Part shown: positions 54,898 to 63,119 of the stretch, piece by piece
How positions within the stretch are numbered: the stretch's first letter is position 1
How the letters are laid out: each line of letters begins with the position of its first letter
Assembly (NCBI GenBank): GCA_964463135.1
Contig: CAYXBA010000019.1
Span: 1 to 64,000, forward strand
Direction of reading: 5' to 3'
DNA length: 64,000 bases
From: UBA6898 sp964463135
GTDB lineage: Bacteria > Nitrospirota > Thermodesulfovibrionia > Thermodesulfovibrionales > UBA6898
The notes under the pieces: generated by a model
Seen by the model: the letters and a program-made list of their open reading frames with translations, nothing else
Told to the model about the DNA's origin: nothing
Databases searched by the model: none
Made by a program: the position numbers and the translations under genes

Positions 54898-56918
54898 TGC
54901 TCGGAAAATCCATAACGGTCAAGTTCATCGCAACGGTCTTCGGCGTGCTGCTGGCCGTCCAGTCCATCGGCACCATAGCGTTCATGATCCATATCCGCTC
55001 GTCCTTTCTGGAGGAGATCAACATGCGTATGAGCCGGTCGGCAGCAATCGTGGCAGGCGTGAGCATGGCTCCCCTCCTGAGCTATGATTTTGCCCTTATT
55101 GACACGTACCTGGATGAGGTCTCAAAGGATGAAGAGATCAACTCCATCCATATCCTTGACGCGCAGGGCAAAGTGGCCCGGGAGAAGGTCAAGAATGACG
55201 ACAGTGACATCAGCTCACTGAACCCCTTCTTTCTGAAGAAGGCCATGACCATCACTATGCCGGTCAATTCTGCCGGCACCAAACTCGGCGAGGTGTCGAT
55301 CCACTTCAGCGGAAGAAGTGTTAACGACAATATCATGAAGAGCATGGTCATTATTATTTTCTATCAGCTCATGGCATTGGTGATACTCGGTTTTGTCATG
55401 GTCTATTTCTTTCAGAAGAAGGTCAAGAGGCCTGTTCAGGAGATCAATGGCCTCATAGAAAAGATCACGAACGGCGACCTGACCGCGACGATCGCCGATC
55501 TCGGCGACGACGAGATTGGCAGTATTGCGAAGGGCGTTGGCGTGCTCGAGCAGCGTCTTACCCAGATGATCACGCGCATCAACGAGACAGCGGTCAATGT
55601 CGGCATGGCGATCAAGCAGGTTGACCATACGTACCGGATCGCCAGTGAAGGGATAAGCACACAGGCCGCAGCAGTAAAAAACGGCATCCGCTCGATCCAG
55701 CTCGCGAACAAGTCGCAGAGAGAGGTCAGCGAGAGCATCGAAAAGCTGCTGAGCTTCTCGACAGAGAACGTGACCTCTCTGCTTGAGATGAAGGCGACGG
55801 CTGAAGAGATGTCGTCGCAGACACAGCGCCTGTTCCGTTCAACCGAGGATTCCTATTCTGTCGTACTCGAAATGTCCCAGACCTCGAAGTCCATATCGGC
55901 CAATTCAGGCCAGGCACTGTCTGCCGTGGAGGACACCTCTGCTTCTGTTGAAGAGATCGGTGTTTCCGTGCGTGAGGTCGAAGAGCACGCCATCGATTCC
56001 TCGACCATTGCCGACAAAGTGAAGGAGATCACCTCCGGCGTGGGCATGATGTCCGTGGTAAATGCCGTGGAAGGCATGGAAGGCATTTCAGACCAGGTGC
56101 AGAAATCCGCCGAGATCATCCAGCGGCTTGGGGCCAGGTCTGTTGATATCGAGAAGGTGCTCTCGGTCATCCGCGATGTTACCGAGCAGACCAATCTGCT
56201 CAGCCTGAACGCTGCCATCCTTGCTGCCCAGGCAGGTGAGTACGGCAAGAGCTTCTCGGTCGTGGCTGATGAGATCCGCGCTCTCTCTGAGCGGACCGCC
56301 AGCTCAACGCGTGAGATCGGCGGCATTGTCAAGACCATCCAGAAGGACATCAAGGATGCCGTGTATGCCGTGGATAATGCAAAGATTAAGGTGGAAGACG
56401 GCAATACGCTTGTCGTGAAGGTGGGCGAGGCGCTGCGGGACATCCTGAATGCCTCCATACAGTCCTCTGACATGACCAAGGCTATTGAACGCGCAACAGG
56501 CGAGCAGTCGCTCGGGCTGCGTCAGGTCACTTCGGCCATCGAAGACATCAAGAAGGTGATCGTCAGCGTTACCAAATCCACCAAGGAGCAGGAAAACGCC
56601 CTGAGCTACCTTCTTGAGGGAGTGGGTGACGTCAAAGAGGTTGCCGAGCTTTCCAAGCGCGGTGCAGGCGAGCAGGCTGAAGGGACGAGGATCATATCCA
56701 GGAACATTGAACTGGCGAATGAGCGGATAAATCAGATCAACAAGAATGAGCTGAACCAGAAGAAGGTGAACACCGAGATCATCGCTTCCATGGAGAACAT
56801 AAACAGCATCGGCACCGTGACCATGCAGAACATGGAGGATGTTTCAAACTCCCTGAAAACGCTCTTCAGGGAGATTGAGGCCCTCAAGCAGGAGATGGAG
56901 GCCTTCAGGATCAGCTGA
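54894..56918 (+). CDS. methyl-accepting chemotaxis protein
   Basis: 674 residues. TM1 about 10-32, periplasmic domain of about 117 residues (33-149, single Cache/4HB-sized), TM2 about 151-173, HAMP, then a long coiled-coil signalling domain with tip LLSLNAAILAAQAGEYGKSFSVVADEIRALSERTASS. No CxxCH and no C-terminal domain, unlike the receptor at 51164. A likely partner for the binding protein whose gene it overlaps (ATGA). Its stop overlaps the next CheW start (TGATG). Confidence 0.94.
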   Translation: MMLGKSITVKFIATVFGVLLAVQSIGTIAFMIHIRSSFLEEINMRMSRSAAIVAGVSMAPLLSYDFALIDTYLDEVSKDEEINSIHILDAQGKVAREKVKNDDSDISSLNPFFLKKAMTITMPVNSAGTKLGEVSIHFSGRSVNDNIMKSMVIIIFYQLMALVILGFVMVYFFQKKVKRPVQEINGLIEKITNGDLTATIADLGDDEIGSIAKGVGVLEQRLTQMITRINETAVNVGMAIKQVDHTYRIASEGISTQAAAVKNGIRSIQLANKSQREVSESIEKLLSFSTENVTSLLEMKATAEEMSSQTQRLFRSTEDSYSVVLEMSQTSKSISANSGQALSAVEDTSASVEEIGVSVREVEEHAIDSSTIADKVKEITSGVGMMSVVNAVEGMEGISDQVQKSAEIIQRLGARSVDIEKVLSVIRDVTEQTNLLSLNAAILAAQAGEYGKSFSVVADEIRALSERTASSTREIGGIVKTIQKDIKDAVYAVDNAKIKVEDGNTLVVKVGEALRDILNASIQSSDMTKAIERATGEQSLGLRQVTSAIEDIKKVIVSVTKSTKEQENALSYLLEGVGDVKEVAELSKRGAGEQAEGTRIISRNIELANERINQINKNELNQKKVNTEIIASMENINSIGTVTMQNMEDVSNSLKTLFREIEALKQEMEAFRIS

Positions 56919-57403
56919 TGGCCAAGTTCACGATATTCAACATAAGTGAGGACGTTTTCGGCATAGATATTTCCCGTGTGCTCGAGATCCTGCGGGTGCA
57001 GAAGATATTTTCGATCCCCGGGCTCCCGGGCTTTCTGACCGGTGTCATGAGCGTGCGCGGTGCGGTCATTCCGGTCATCGATCTCAGGCTCAGATTCGGC
57101 ATGAAGCCTTCCGGGAAAAAGGAGCGGATCATCCTTGTCCGGTACGGCGACGAAAAAATAGGGTTCCTGGTCGATGAGATCAGGGAGATCCTGATGCTGG
57201 AACCGGAAGATATCAGGCCTTCCCCGTCCCTTTTCAAGGGGTTCAAAACAGAGTACCTCACCGGACTCGGCAAGAAAGGGGAGCAGATCATCCTGCTGCT
57301 CAATATCGACAATCTGCTGACATCGGAAGAGAAGATTTGGCTGAAGGAATCAAAAGAACTGCTGGAGGAGAACGGTGCAGGAACTGGAAAAGCAGCTCAA
57401 TAA
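56918..57403 (+). CDS. cheW: CheW-like coupling protein
   Basis: 161 residues, one CheW domain: FTIFNISEDVFGIDISRVLEILR, SIPGLPGFLTGVMSVRGAVIPVIDLRLRFG, IGFLVDEIREIL. Second coupling protein of the operon, without the acidic extension of the first; each may serve one receptor. It overlaps the receptor gene before it (TGATG) and the HEAT-repeat gene after it (29 bp). Confidence 0.93.
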   Translation: MAKFTIFNISEDVFGIDISRVLEILRVQKIFSIPGLPGFLTGVMSVRGAVIPVIDLRLRFGMKPSGKKERIILVRYGDEKIGFLVDEIREILMLEPEDIRPSPSLFKGFKTEYLTGLGKKGEQIILLLNIDNLLTSEEKIWLKESKELLEENGAGTGKAAQ

Positions 57404-59351
57404 CGACAACAATATTGAGGTCAGGCGCCGGGCAGTCGAACAGATGCGCGGCCGGCGGGATGCCCAATGCATACCCCTGCTCATCAAGGCCATGACGGAT
57501 GTGAGCTGGCGGGTCAGAAAATCCGCTGTCGATATCCTCTTTGAGGAATATGAGCTGGCCCAGTATATCACGGGCATGATCGAGCTCCTCTATATTGAAG
57601 ACAACGCTGGTGCCAGGAATTCCGCTATCGAGGCCCTTATCAAGCTCGGCAGGAAGGCCACGCCGTTCCTCATCGAAGGGTTCAAGACCTCTAACCGGGA
57701 TGTGCGGAAGTTCATCATCGACGTGCTGGGGGAGCAGATGGACACGAGGTCCCTCCCGCTGATGCTGGATGCGTTGAAGGACGAGGACGAGAATGTCCGC
57801 GCGACTGCCGTGGAGCATCTCGGCAAGGCAGGCGAGGTCTCGGTCGTTGATGCCCTGATCGAGATCCTTGACAGCGGAGACCTCTGGACCGCGTATCCGG
57901 CGGCAGATGCGCTCGGCAGGATCGGCAATCGGAAGGCAGTGCCTCATCTTCTTGGGGCCATGAAGCGGAAGCCTCTTCGTGAGCCGGTGCTCAAGGCGCT
58001 TGGCATGCTTGCCGACCCGGCAACGCTCGAACCGGTAATAGCGCTCCTCCAGGACAATTCGAAAAACATCCAGGAACAGGCCCTCCGGACCCTTGAGAAG
58101 ATGTATCACAATGGGATCAGTGCAGAGGTCATTACAAAGGAACTCAGGCAGGGCCTCGGCGAAAAGGCAATAGACCTTCTTATTGCCCATGCCTGGTCAA
58201 ACAAGAATGAAGTACGGGTTGCGGCGATCCTGATGCTCGGCCTCATGAGGGACGAAGCTGCGTACGGTCCGCTCCTGGACATCTCCCACGAGGAGGAATA
58301 TGCGGAAGACGTAAAGGGCGCCTTTGTCTTTATCGGCAAAGACCGGCCGGATTCGCTCCTCAAGCTCTTTGATACCGGCAATCCCCATCAGCTCCGCTTC
58401 ATTGCAGAAGTGGCGGGTGAGATTGTCTCGCCGGTGTATTACGACATATTTGCAAAACTGCTCGACGATGAGGACGGCCATGTGCGTTCCATTGCTGCGC
58501 GGAGCATCGCAAAGCTGAACATGTCCGATGCGGTCACCCTGCTCATAAAACGTCTTGCCGACCCCTATGAAGATGTGCAGGAGGCGGCTGTTGACGCTCT
58601 CGGCATGCTGCAGCATTATCTGCATATTGAGGAACTGCTCGGCATGCTCAGGTCGGACTCCGCTGTTCTGAGAAGGAATGTGGCACGCCTGCTCGGCAAG
58701 ATGAGGGCTGACCGTGCCGTGAAGAACCTTGGCTTTGCCCTCAAGGACGAGAAGGTGGCGGTCAGGAAGGCTGTCGTGGGAGCGCTTTCCCAGATCGGTA
58801 CGGAAGAGGCGGTGCGGTACCTCAAATATGCGCTTACCGACGAGGACCCTGACATCAGAATTTCTGCAACCCTGAGCCTTGGCGCGATCGGCGGCGAGGG
58901 CATTCTTGATGCCCTGAGCATCCTGACCGTTGACCCGGACAATTTCGTGCGGGTATCAGCTGCACGCGCACTTGGCATGCTTAAGGACAGGAACTCCATA
59001 ATTATCCTGGTCCCCCTCCTGCATGACGAAAGCGGTTTTGTGGTCACCACGGCAATAGAGGCGCTGCAGGCAGTGGGCGGCGAGGACGCGTGCAAGGCCA
59101 TTGCAGGCATGCTTGCCTCCACGGATGACGAAGTAAAACGGACTGCCATAGCGGCACTGGCCGAATTTACCGGCGTCACGGACCTTCTCCTGCCGTTCCT
59201 GCATGACCCGGACTGGGCCGCACGGATCGCGGCGGTAAAGGCGCTCGGCAGGCATAGCCAGCCTGAGGTCAGGATGGAGCTTGAAAAACTTCTTGATACC
59301 GAAGAAGATCCCACTGTAGTCAAGGCAGTGGAGGAGATCCTGGGTGTTTGA
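57375..59351 (+). CDS. HEAT-repeat scaffold protein
   Basis: 658 residues made almost wholly of HEAT/PBS-lyase-type repeats of about 30 residues. Examples: VRRRAVEQMRG, VRATAVEHLGKAGEV, VRKAVVGALSQIGTEEAVRYL, VRVSAARALGMLKD, VKRTAIAALAEF. No catalytic motif, signal or TM. Such solenoids bind other proteins. GTG start inside the CheW gene, and its stop overlaps the cheR start by 8 bp, so it is a full member of the operon. Confidence 0.9.
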   Translation: MQELEKQLNNDNNIEVRRRAVEQMRGRRDAQCIPLLIKAMTDVSWRVRKSAVDILFEEYELAQYITGMIELLYIEDNAGARNSAIEALIKLGRKATPFLIEGFKTSNRDVRKFIIDVLGEQMDTRSLPLMLDALKDEDENVRATAVEHLGKAGEVSVVDALIEILDSGDLWTAYPAADALGRIGNRKAVPHLLGAMKRKPLREPVLKALGMLADPATLEPVIALLQDNSKNIQEQALRTLEKMYHNGISAEVITKELRQGLGEKAIDLLIAHAWSNKNEVRVAAILMLGLMRDEAAYGPLLDISHEEEYAEDVKGAFVFIGKDRPDSLLKLFDTGNPHQLRFIAEVAGEIVSPVYYDIFAKLLDDEDGHVRSIAARSIAKLNMSDAVTLLIKRLADPYEDVQEAAVDALGMLQHYLHIEELLGMLRSDSAVLRRNVARLLGKMRADRAVKNLGFALKDEKVAVRKAVVGALSQIGTEEAVRYLKYALTDEDPDIRISATLSLGAIGGEGILDALSILTVDPDNFVRVSAARALGMLKDRNSIIILVPLLHDESGFVVTTAIEALQAVGGEDACKAIAGMLASTDDEVKRTAIAALAEFTGVTDLLLPFLHDPDWAARIAAVKALGRHSQPEVRMELEKLLDTEEDPTVVKAVEEILGV

Positions 59352-60207
59352 GCAAGAAGAGATCATTCCTCTTCCTGAAGATGTCTTCCGGCTGGTACGG
59401 GACATCATTAAGGACTATTGCGGCCTCTATTTTGACGATGCCTCCCGCTATCTTCTTGAAAAGCGGCTTTCACGCCGCGTCAGAAACCATCACCTGAACG
59501 ACTTCAGGGATTATTACCGTTTTATCCGTTATGACAAGCGGGCAGAAGAAGAGCTGACCGCGATCATGGATATTCTCACGGTAAATGAGACCTATTTTTT
59601 CCGGGAGCAGAACCAGCTCAATGCCTTCAGCGAGGAGATCCTTGAAGAGCTGAAGACCGTGAACCGCGACACCAAGACGCTCAGGGTCTGGTCTGCCGGA
59701 TGTTCCACCGGCGAGGAGCCCTATACCATAGCCATGCTCATCAATGAGCGGGGGCAATTCAATGGCTGGGACATCGAGATCCACGGAAGCGATATCAACC
59801 AGCGGGTACTCCAGACAGCGCGGCGCGGCGTGTACCGCAGGAACTCATTCCGGACAACAGAGCCCTATTTTCTGGGCAAGTATTTTATAGAAGAGGACGG
59901 CTCATTCAGGATCAACGACGCAGTGAAAAAGAATGTGAACTTCAATTATCTCAACCTGCTGGACCCGTTCAAATCAAAGTTTCTCGGGAAGATGGATGTC
60001 ATCTTCTGCAGGAACGTGCTGATCTATTTTGATAATGCTTCGAGGAGGCGTGTGATCGAGAATTTTTATGACCGGCTTGTGGATGGCGGATATCTGCTCC
60101 TGGGCCATGCAGAATCCCTGATCAATATATCGACTGCCTTTACCCTGAAGCATCTAAAACATGACATGGTTTATCAGAAGCCCAACGGCACTGCGAGGCC
60201 CCGATGA
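59344..60207 (+). CDS. cheR: chemotaxis protein methyltransferase CheR
   Basis: 287 residues. N-terminal helical domain (YCGLYFDDASRYLLEKRLSRRVR), then the SAM-dependent domain with RVWSAGCSTGEEPYTIAM, GSDINQRVLQTARRGVY and DVIFCRNVLIYFD. Methylates receptor glutamates; with CheB next to it gives adaptation. GTG start (59344-59346) overlaps the HEAT-repeat gene. No C-terminal TPR or pentapeptide. Confidence 0.96.
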   Translation: MFEQEEIIPLPEDVFRLVRDIIKDYCGLYFDDASRYLLEKRLSRRVRNHHLNDFRDYYRFIRYDKRAEEELTAIMDILTVNETYFFREQNQLNAFSEEILEELKTVNRDTKTLRVWSAGCSTGEEPYTIAMLINERGQFNGWDIEIHGSDINQRVLQTARRGVYRRNSFRTTEPYFLGKYFIEEDGSFRINDAVKKNVNFNYLNLLDPFKSKFLGKMDVIFCRNVLIYFDNASRRRVIENFYDRLVDGGYLLLGHAESLINISTAFTLKHLKHDMVYQKPNGTARPR

Positions 60208-61280
60208 AGACCAAGGTCCTTATTGTAGACGACTCGGCGTATACGCGCCAGACCATGAAGAAGATCATCGAGGAAGATACGGCCCTTGAGGTCGTCGGTA
60301 TTGCCACGGACGGCATCGACGCCATGGCAAAGGCCCTGCGGCTCCAGCCTGACATCATCACCCTTGATTTCGAGATGCCGAACATGGACGGGTTCAGTTT
60401 TCTCCGCTGGCTCATGCGGGAGCGGCCGACACCGGTGATCATGGTCACCTCCCATGCGGATTCAAAGACGGTCTTCAAGGCCCTTGAGCTCGGCGCGGTC
60501 GACTTTATTGCGAAGCCGACGCGGCGGGCATCGATCGAACTGCAGACCATCGAAAAGGACCTTCTGCGGAAGATCAAGGGGCTCAAGAATATCAGACTTG
60601 ATATATTGAGCAAGAACCTTGAGCTGCTCGATCATGAGGAAGACGAAGAGATCATACAGGCGAAAAAGTCCAAGACGGACAGGCATGCGGTCGAGATCGT
60701 TGCCGTCGGTTCTTCCACCGGAGGCCCGGCTGCCCTGCAGATCATCCTGACCAGACTACCTGCTGATTTCAAGGCTGCCATGGTCATCAGCCAGCATATG
60801 CCGAAGGGCTTTACCGCTCCCCTGGCCGAGCGGCTGGACCGGATGTCCGAGGTCAGGATCAAGGAAGCGGCTGAAGGTGATCTTATCGAGGCAGGGACCG
60901 TGTACATCTGCCCCGGCGGCCAGCACCTGGGCCTGAAGAGGCGGGGGAACAGGAAGCAGATAGCGCTGCGCGAAGGCAGGTTTGAGGACAAATACATACC
61001 GTCTGTTGACCATATGATGTCCTCTGTTGCGGAGCATTACGGGGTTGCTTCCATGGGAGTGATCCTTACCGGCATGGGCAATGACGGCAAGCGCGGTATG
61101 CTGGATATTAAAACGCAGGGTGGTTATACTATAGCAGAATCCGAGGAGACGGCTGTGGTGTTCGGCATGCCTGCAGAGGCGATCAAGAACGGCGCAGTAG
61201 AGACGATCCTCCCGCTTCCCGAGATCGCTGGAGCGGTCATCAGGATCGTAAATAATCCGTATATCAGAGGGAGAGAGTAA
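60204..61280 (+). CDS. cheB: protein-glutamate methylesterase CheB
   Basis: 358 residues. Receiver (1-120) with Asp55 in IITLDFEMPNMDG and KPTRR; linker (120-160) is acidic; methylesterase domain (163-350) with catalytic Ser171 (GSSTGG), His198 (SQHMP) and Asp294 (GMGNDG). Demethylates or deamidates receptors after phosphorylation by CheA. ATG overlaps cheR stop (ATGA). Confidence 0.96.
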   Translation: MKTKVLIVDDSAYTRQTMKKIIEEDTALEVVGIATDGIDAMAKALRLQPDIITLDFEMPNMDGFSFLRWLMRERPTPVIMVTSHADSKTVFKALELGAVDFIAKPTRRASIELQTIEKDLLRKIKGLKNIRLDILSKNLELLDHEEDEEIIQAKKSKTDRHAVEIVAVGSSTGGPAALQIILTRLPADFKAAMVISQHMPKGFTAPLAERLDRMSEVRIKEAAEGDLIEAGTVYICPGGQHLGLKRRGNRKQIALREGRFEDKYIPSVDHMMSSVAEHYGVASMGVILTGMGNDGKRGMLDIKTQGGYTIAESEETAVVFGMPAEAIKNGAVETILPLPEIAGAVIRIVNNPYIRGRE

Positions 61281-62105
61281 GTGTCAGACAAAGAGACCAG
61301 TTATCTCAATAAGGCTGAAGAATTCATCCAGATGTTCAAGAAGGGTGAGGAATTCACCAAGGATATTCTTAAGGAAAATGAAAAGCTCCGGTTCAGGATC
61401 GCCCAGATGGAGGAGACGATAGAGCGCTCCGGTGACGAGGCCCGCACCAAGCTCTATGACGAGCGGATACGGCTTCTTGAGCTCGAGCTGAACTCCCTGA
61501 AGGACAAGTTCATCCAGGTGGAAGAGGAGAACAAGGATTTTGCCGAAAAGTATCTCGGCGTGGAGGAGGAGAACAACAACCTCGCGAACCTGTATGTTGC
61601 GAGCTACCAGCTCCATTCCACGCTCGATTATTCGGAAGTGCTGCGGATCGTTGTCGAGATTGTGATCAATCTGATCGGTGCAGAGAAGTTCGCGGTCATG
61701 CTCATTGATGAAAAGACGAACGACCTCATGGCGGTTGCCACGGAAGGCATGGACGCATCCGAAGCCCTGCGGGTAAAGATCGGCGAAGGCATCATCGGCA
61801 GAGTGACCAAGGAAGGCGAAAGCTTTTTTGCTGAAGACCTGAGTGTGATGCATGAGTTCAACCCGTTTGAACCTATCGTCTGCATACCGCTGAAGATAAA
61901 GGAGCACGTTATCGGAGTCATATCGATCTACAAGCTGCTCACCCAGAAGTCGGGTTTCACGAATGTTGACTATGAACTCTTCAATCTCCTCGCAGGTCAT
62001 GCTGCAACAGCGATCTTCTCGTCCCGGCTCTACACCCAGTCCGAGAGGAAGCTGACGACCATTCAGGGGTTCCTTGACCTTCTGAAGGACAAGCCGAAGA
62101 GATAG
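61281..62105 (+). CDS. coiled-coil GAF-domain protein
   Basis: 274 residues. N-terminal half (1-105) is a long coiled coil (FKKGEEFTKDILKENEKLRFRI, ERIRLLELELNSLKDKFIQVEEEN); C-terminal GAF domain (about 110-260) has VVEIVINLIGAEKFAVMLIDEKTNDLMAVATEG and FEPIVCIPLKIKEHVIGVISIYK. No catalytic output domain. Lies between cheB and cheY with starts back to back, so probably a sensor or adaptor for the pathway; the ligand is unknown. GTG start with GGGAGAGAG. Confidence 0.88.
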   Translation: MSDKETSYLNKAEEFIQMFKKGEEFTKDILKENEKLRFRIAQMEETIERSGDEARTKLYDERIRLLELELNSLKDKFIQVEEENKDFAEKYLGVEEENNNLANLYVASYQLHSTLDYSEVLRIVVEIVINLIGAEKFAVMLIDEKTNDLMAVATEGMDASEALRVKIGEGIIGRVTKEGESFFAEDLSVMHEFNPFEPIVCIPLKIKEHVIGVISIYKLLTQKSGFTNVDYELFNLLAGHAATAIFSSRLYTQSERKLTTIQGFLDLLKDKPKR

Positions 62106-62116
62106 GAGGAGAGCGG

Positions 62117-62494
62117 ATGCCGAATATTCTTGTTGTAGAAGATTCACCGACCATGCGGCAGCTGATCAGCTTTGCCATGAAACGTATTGCCAATTCCCAT
62201 GTCATAGAGGCCACGGACGGTGTGGATGCGCTGAAGAAGCTCTCGTCCGACAAGATCGACCTCATCCTCTGTGACATCAACATGCCGGTGATGGACGGGC
62301 TCAAGCTGGTGAGCCTGGTGCGCGGCAACGCGACATTCAAGGATATCCCGATCATCATGGTCACGACCGAGGGTGCGGAGGAGGACCGGAAGAGGGCGAT
62401 CGCGATCGGTGCAAATGCCTATCTGCCCAAGCCTATCCAGACCCAGGAACTGATCAAGCTGGTGAATACCTATCTCGGGGGCGGCGGGAGCTAG
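62117..62494 (+). CDS. cheY: single-domain response regulator, CheY type
   Basis: 125 residues: VVEDSPTMRQL, phospho-acceptor Asp53 in ILCDINMPVMDG, MVTTEGAEEDRKRA, YLPKPIQTQEL. Second CheY of the operon, at its end; AGGAGAG precedes the ATG. One of the two may be a phosphate sink or serve a different target. Confidence 0.94.
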   Translation: MPNILVVEDSPTMRQLISFAMKRIANSHVIEATDGVDALKKLSSDKIDLILCDINMPVMDGLKLVSLVRGNATFKDIPIIMVTTEGAEEDRKRAIAIGANAYLPKPIQTQELIKLVNTYLGGGGS

Positions 62495-62577
62495 TCGTAT
62501 CTTAGGCCTTTTGTGCCGGCAGTGCATGCTGCAGCCTTTGTTGACTATTCAAATTCAATTTCTTTGCGGAGTGTTCT

Positions 62578-63075
62578 ATGAGTGCTACAGACAATAACGA
62601 TCGCTGCAAACACCTGAAATCAAGTATCGGCTTTGAGATGTGTGTCCGGGATGTGATGACCTCAAATGTCATCACAGTCCAGAAATTTGAAAATATCATG
62701 CCGGTGGCAAAGATCCTGTCCGAAAAGAACATCAGCGGCCTGCCGGTGGTTGACAAGGAAAACCATGTGATCGGCATGATCACCCAGGCTGATATCCTCT
62801 CCATGATCGGGGTGCGGAAGGAACATACCTTCAAGGACCTTCTGAGGCATATGCTGGGAGAACAGCTTCCCCAGCCAAAGACAGGGGACATTGTTGCCGA
62901 TATCATGGTCTCCCCGGTCATTACCATTAAGAGTGATATGAATATTGCCGAGGCCACCCAGCTCATGGATGAAAAGAGGATCAGGAGACTGGTCGTGGTG
63001 GATGAGCAGAATGTGCTGGTCGGCATAATATCAAGGGCTGATATCCTGAAGGCGGTACTCAGCAAACTGCAGTAA
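62578..63075 (+). CDS. CBS-domain pair protein
   Basis: 165 residues, two CBS domains: VRDVMTSNVITVQKFENIMPVAKILSEKNISGLPVVDKE (about 23-80) and VADIMVSPVITIKSDMNIAEATQLMDEKRIRRLVVVDEQ (about 105-163). CBS pairs bind adenosyl nucleotides such as AMP or ATP; no effector domain is attached. The 83-bp gap after cheY contains no clear terminator, so it may share the transcript. Confidence 0.92.
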   Translation: MSATDNNDRCKHLKSSIGFEMCVRDVMTSNVITVQKFENIMPVAKILSEKNISGLPVVDKENHVIGMITQADILSMIGVRKEHTFKDLLRHMLGEQLPQPKTGDIVADIMVSPVITIKSDMNIAEATQLMDEKRIRRLVVVDEQNVLVGIISRADILKAVLSKLQ

Positions 63076-63087
63076 TACTCCTGCGAG

Positions 63088-63104
63088 AGACCTGCTGGTC
63101 TTTT
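63088..63104. terminator. short hairpin between convergent genes
   Basis: AGACC (63088-63092), TGCT loop, GGTCT (63097-63101) followed by TTT. A small bidirectional-type hairpin in the 44-bp gap between the CBS gene and the convergent adenylyltransferase-like gene. Confidence 0.5.
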
Positions 63105-63119
63105 GGCACCTCTAAAGGA

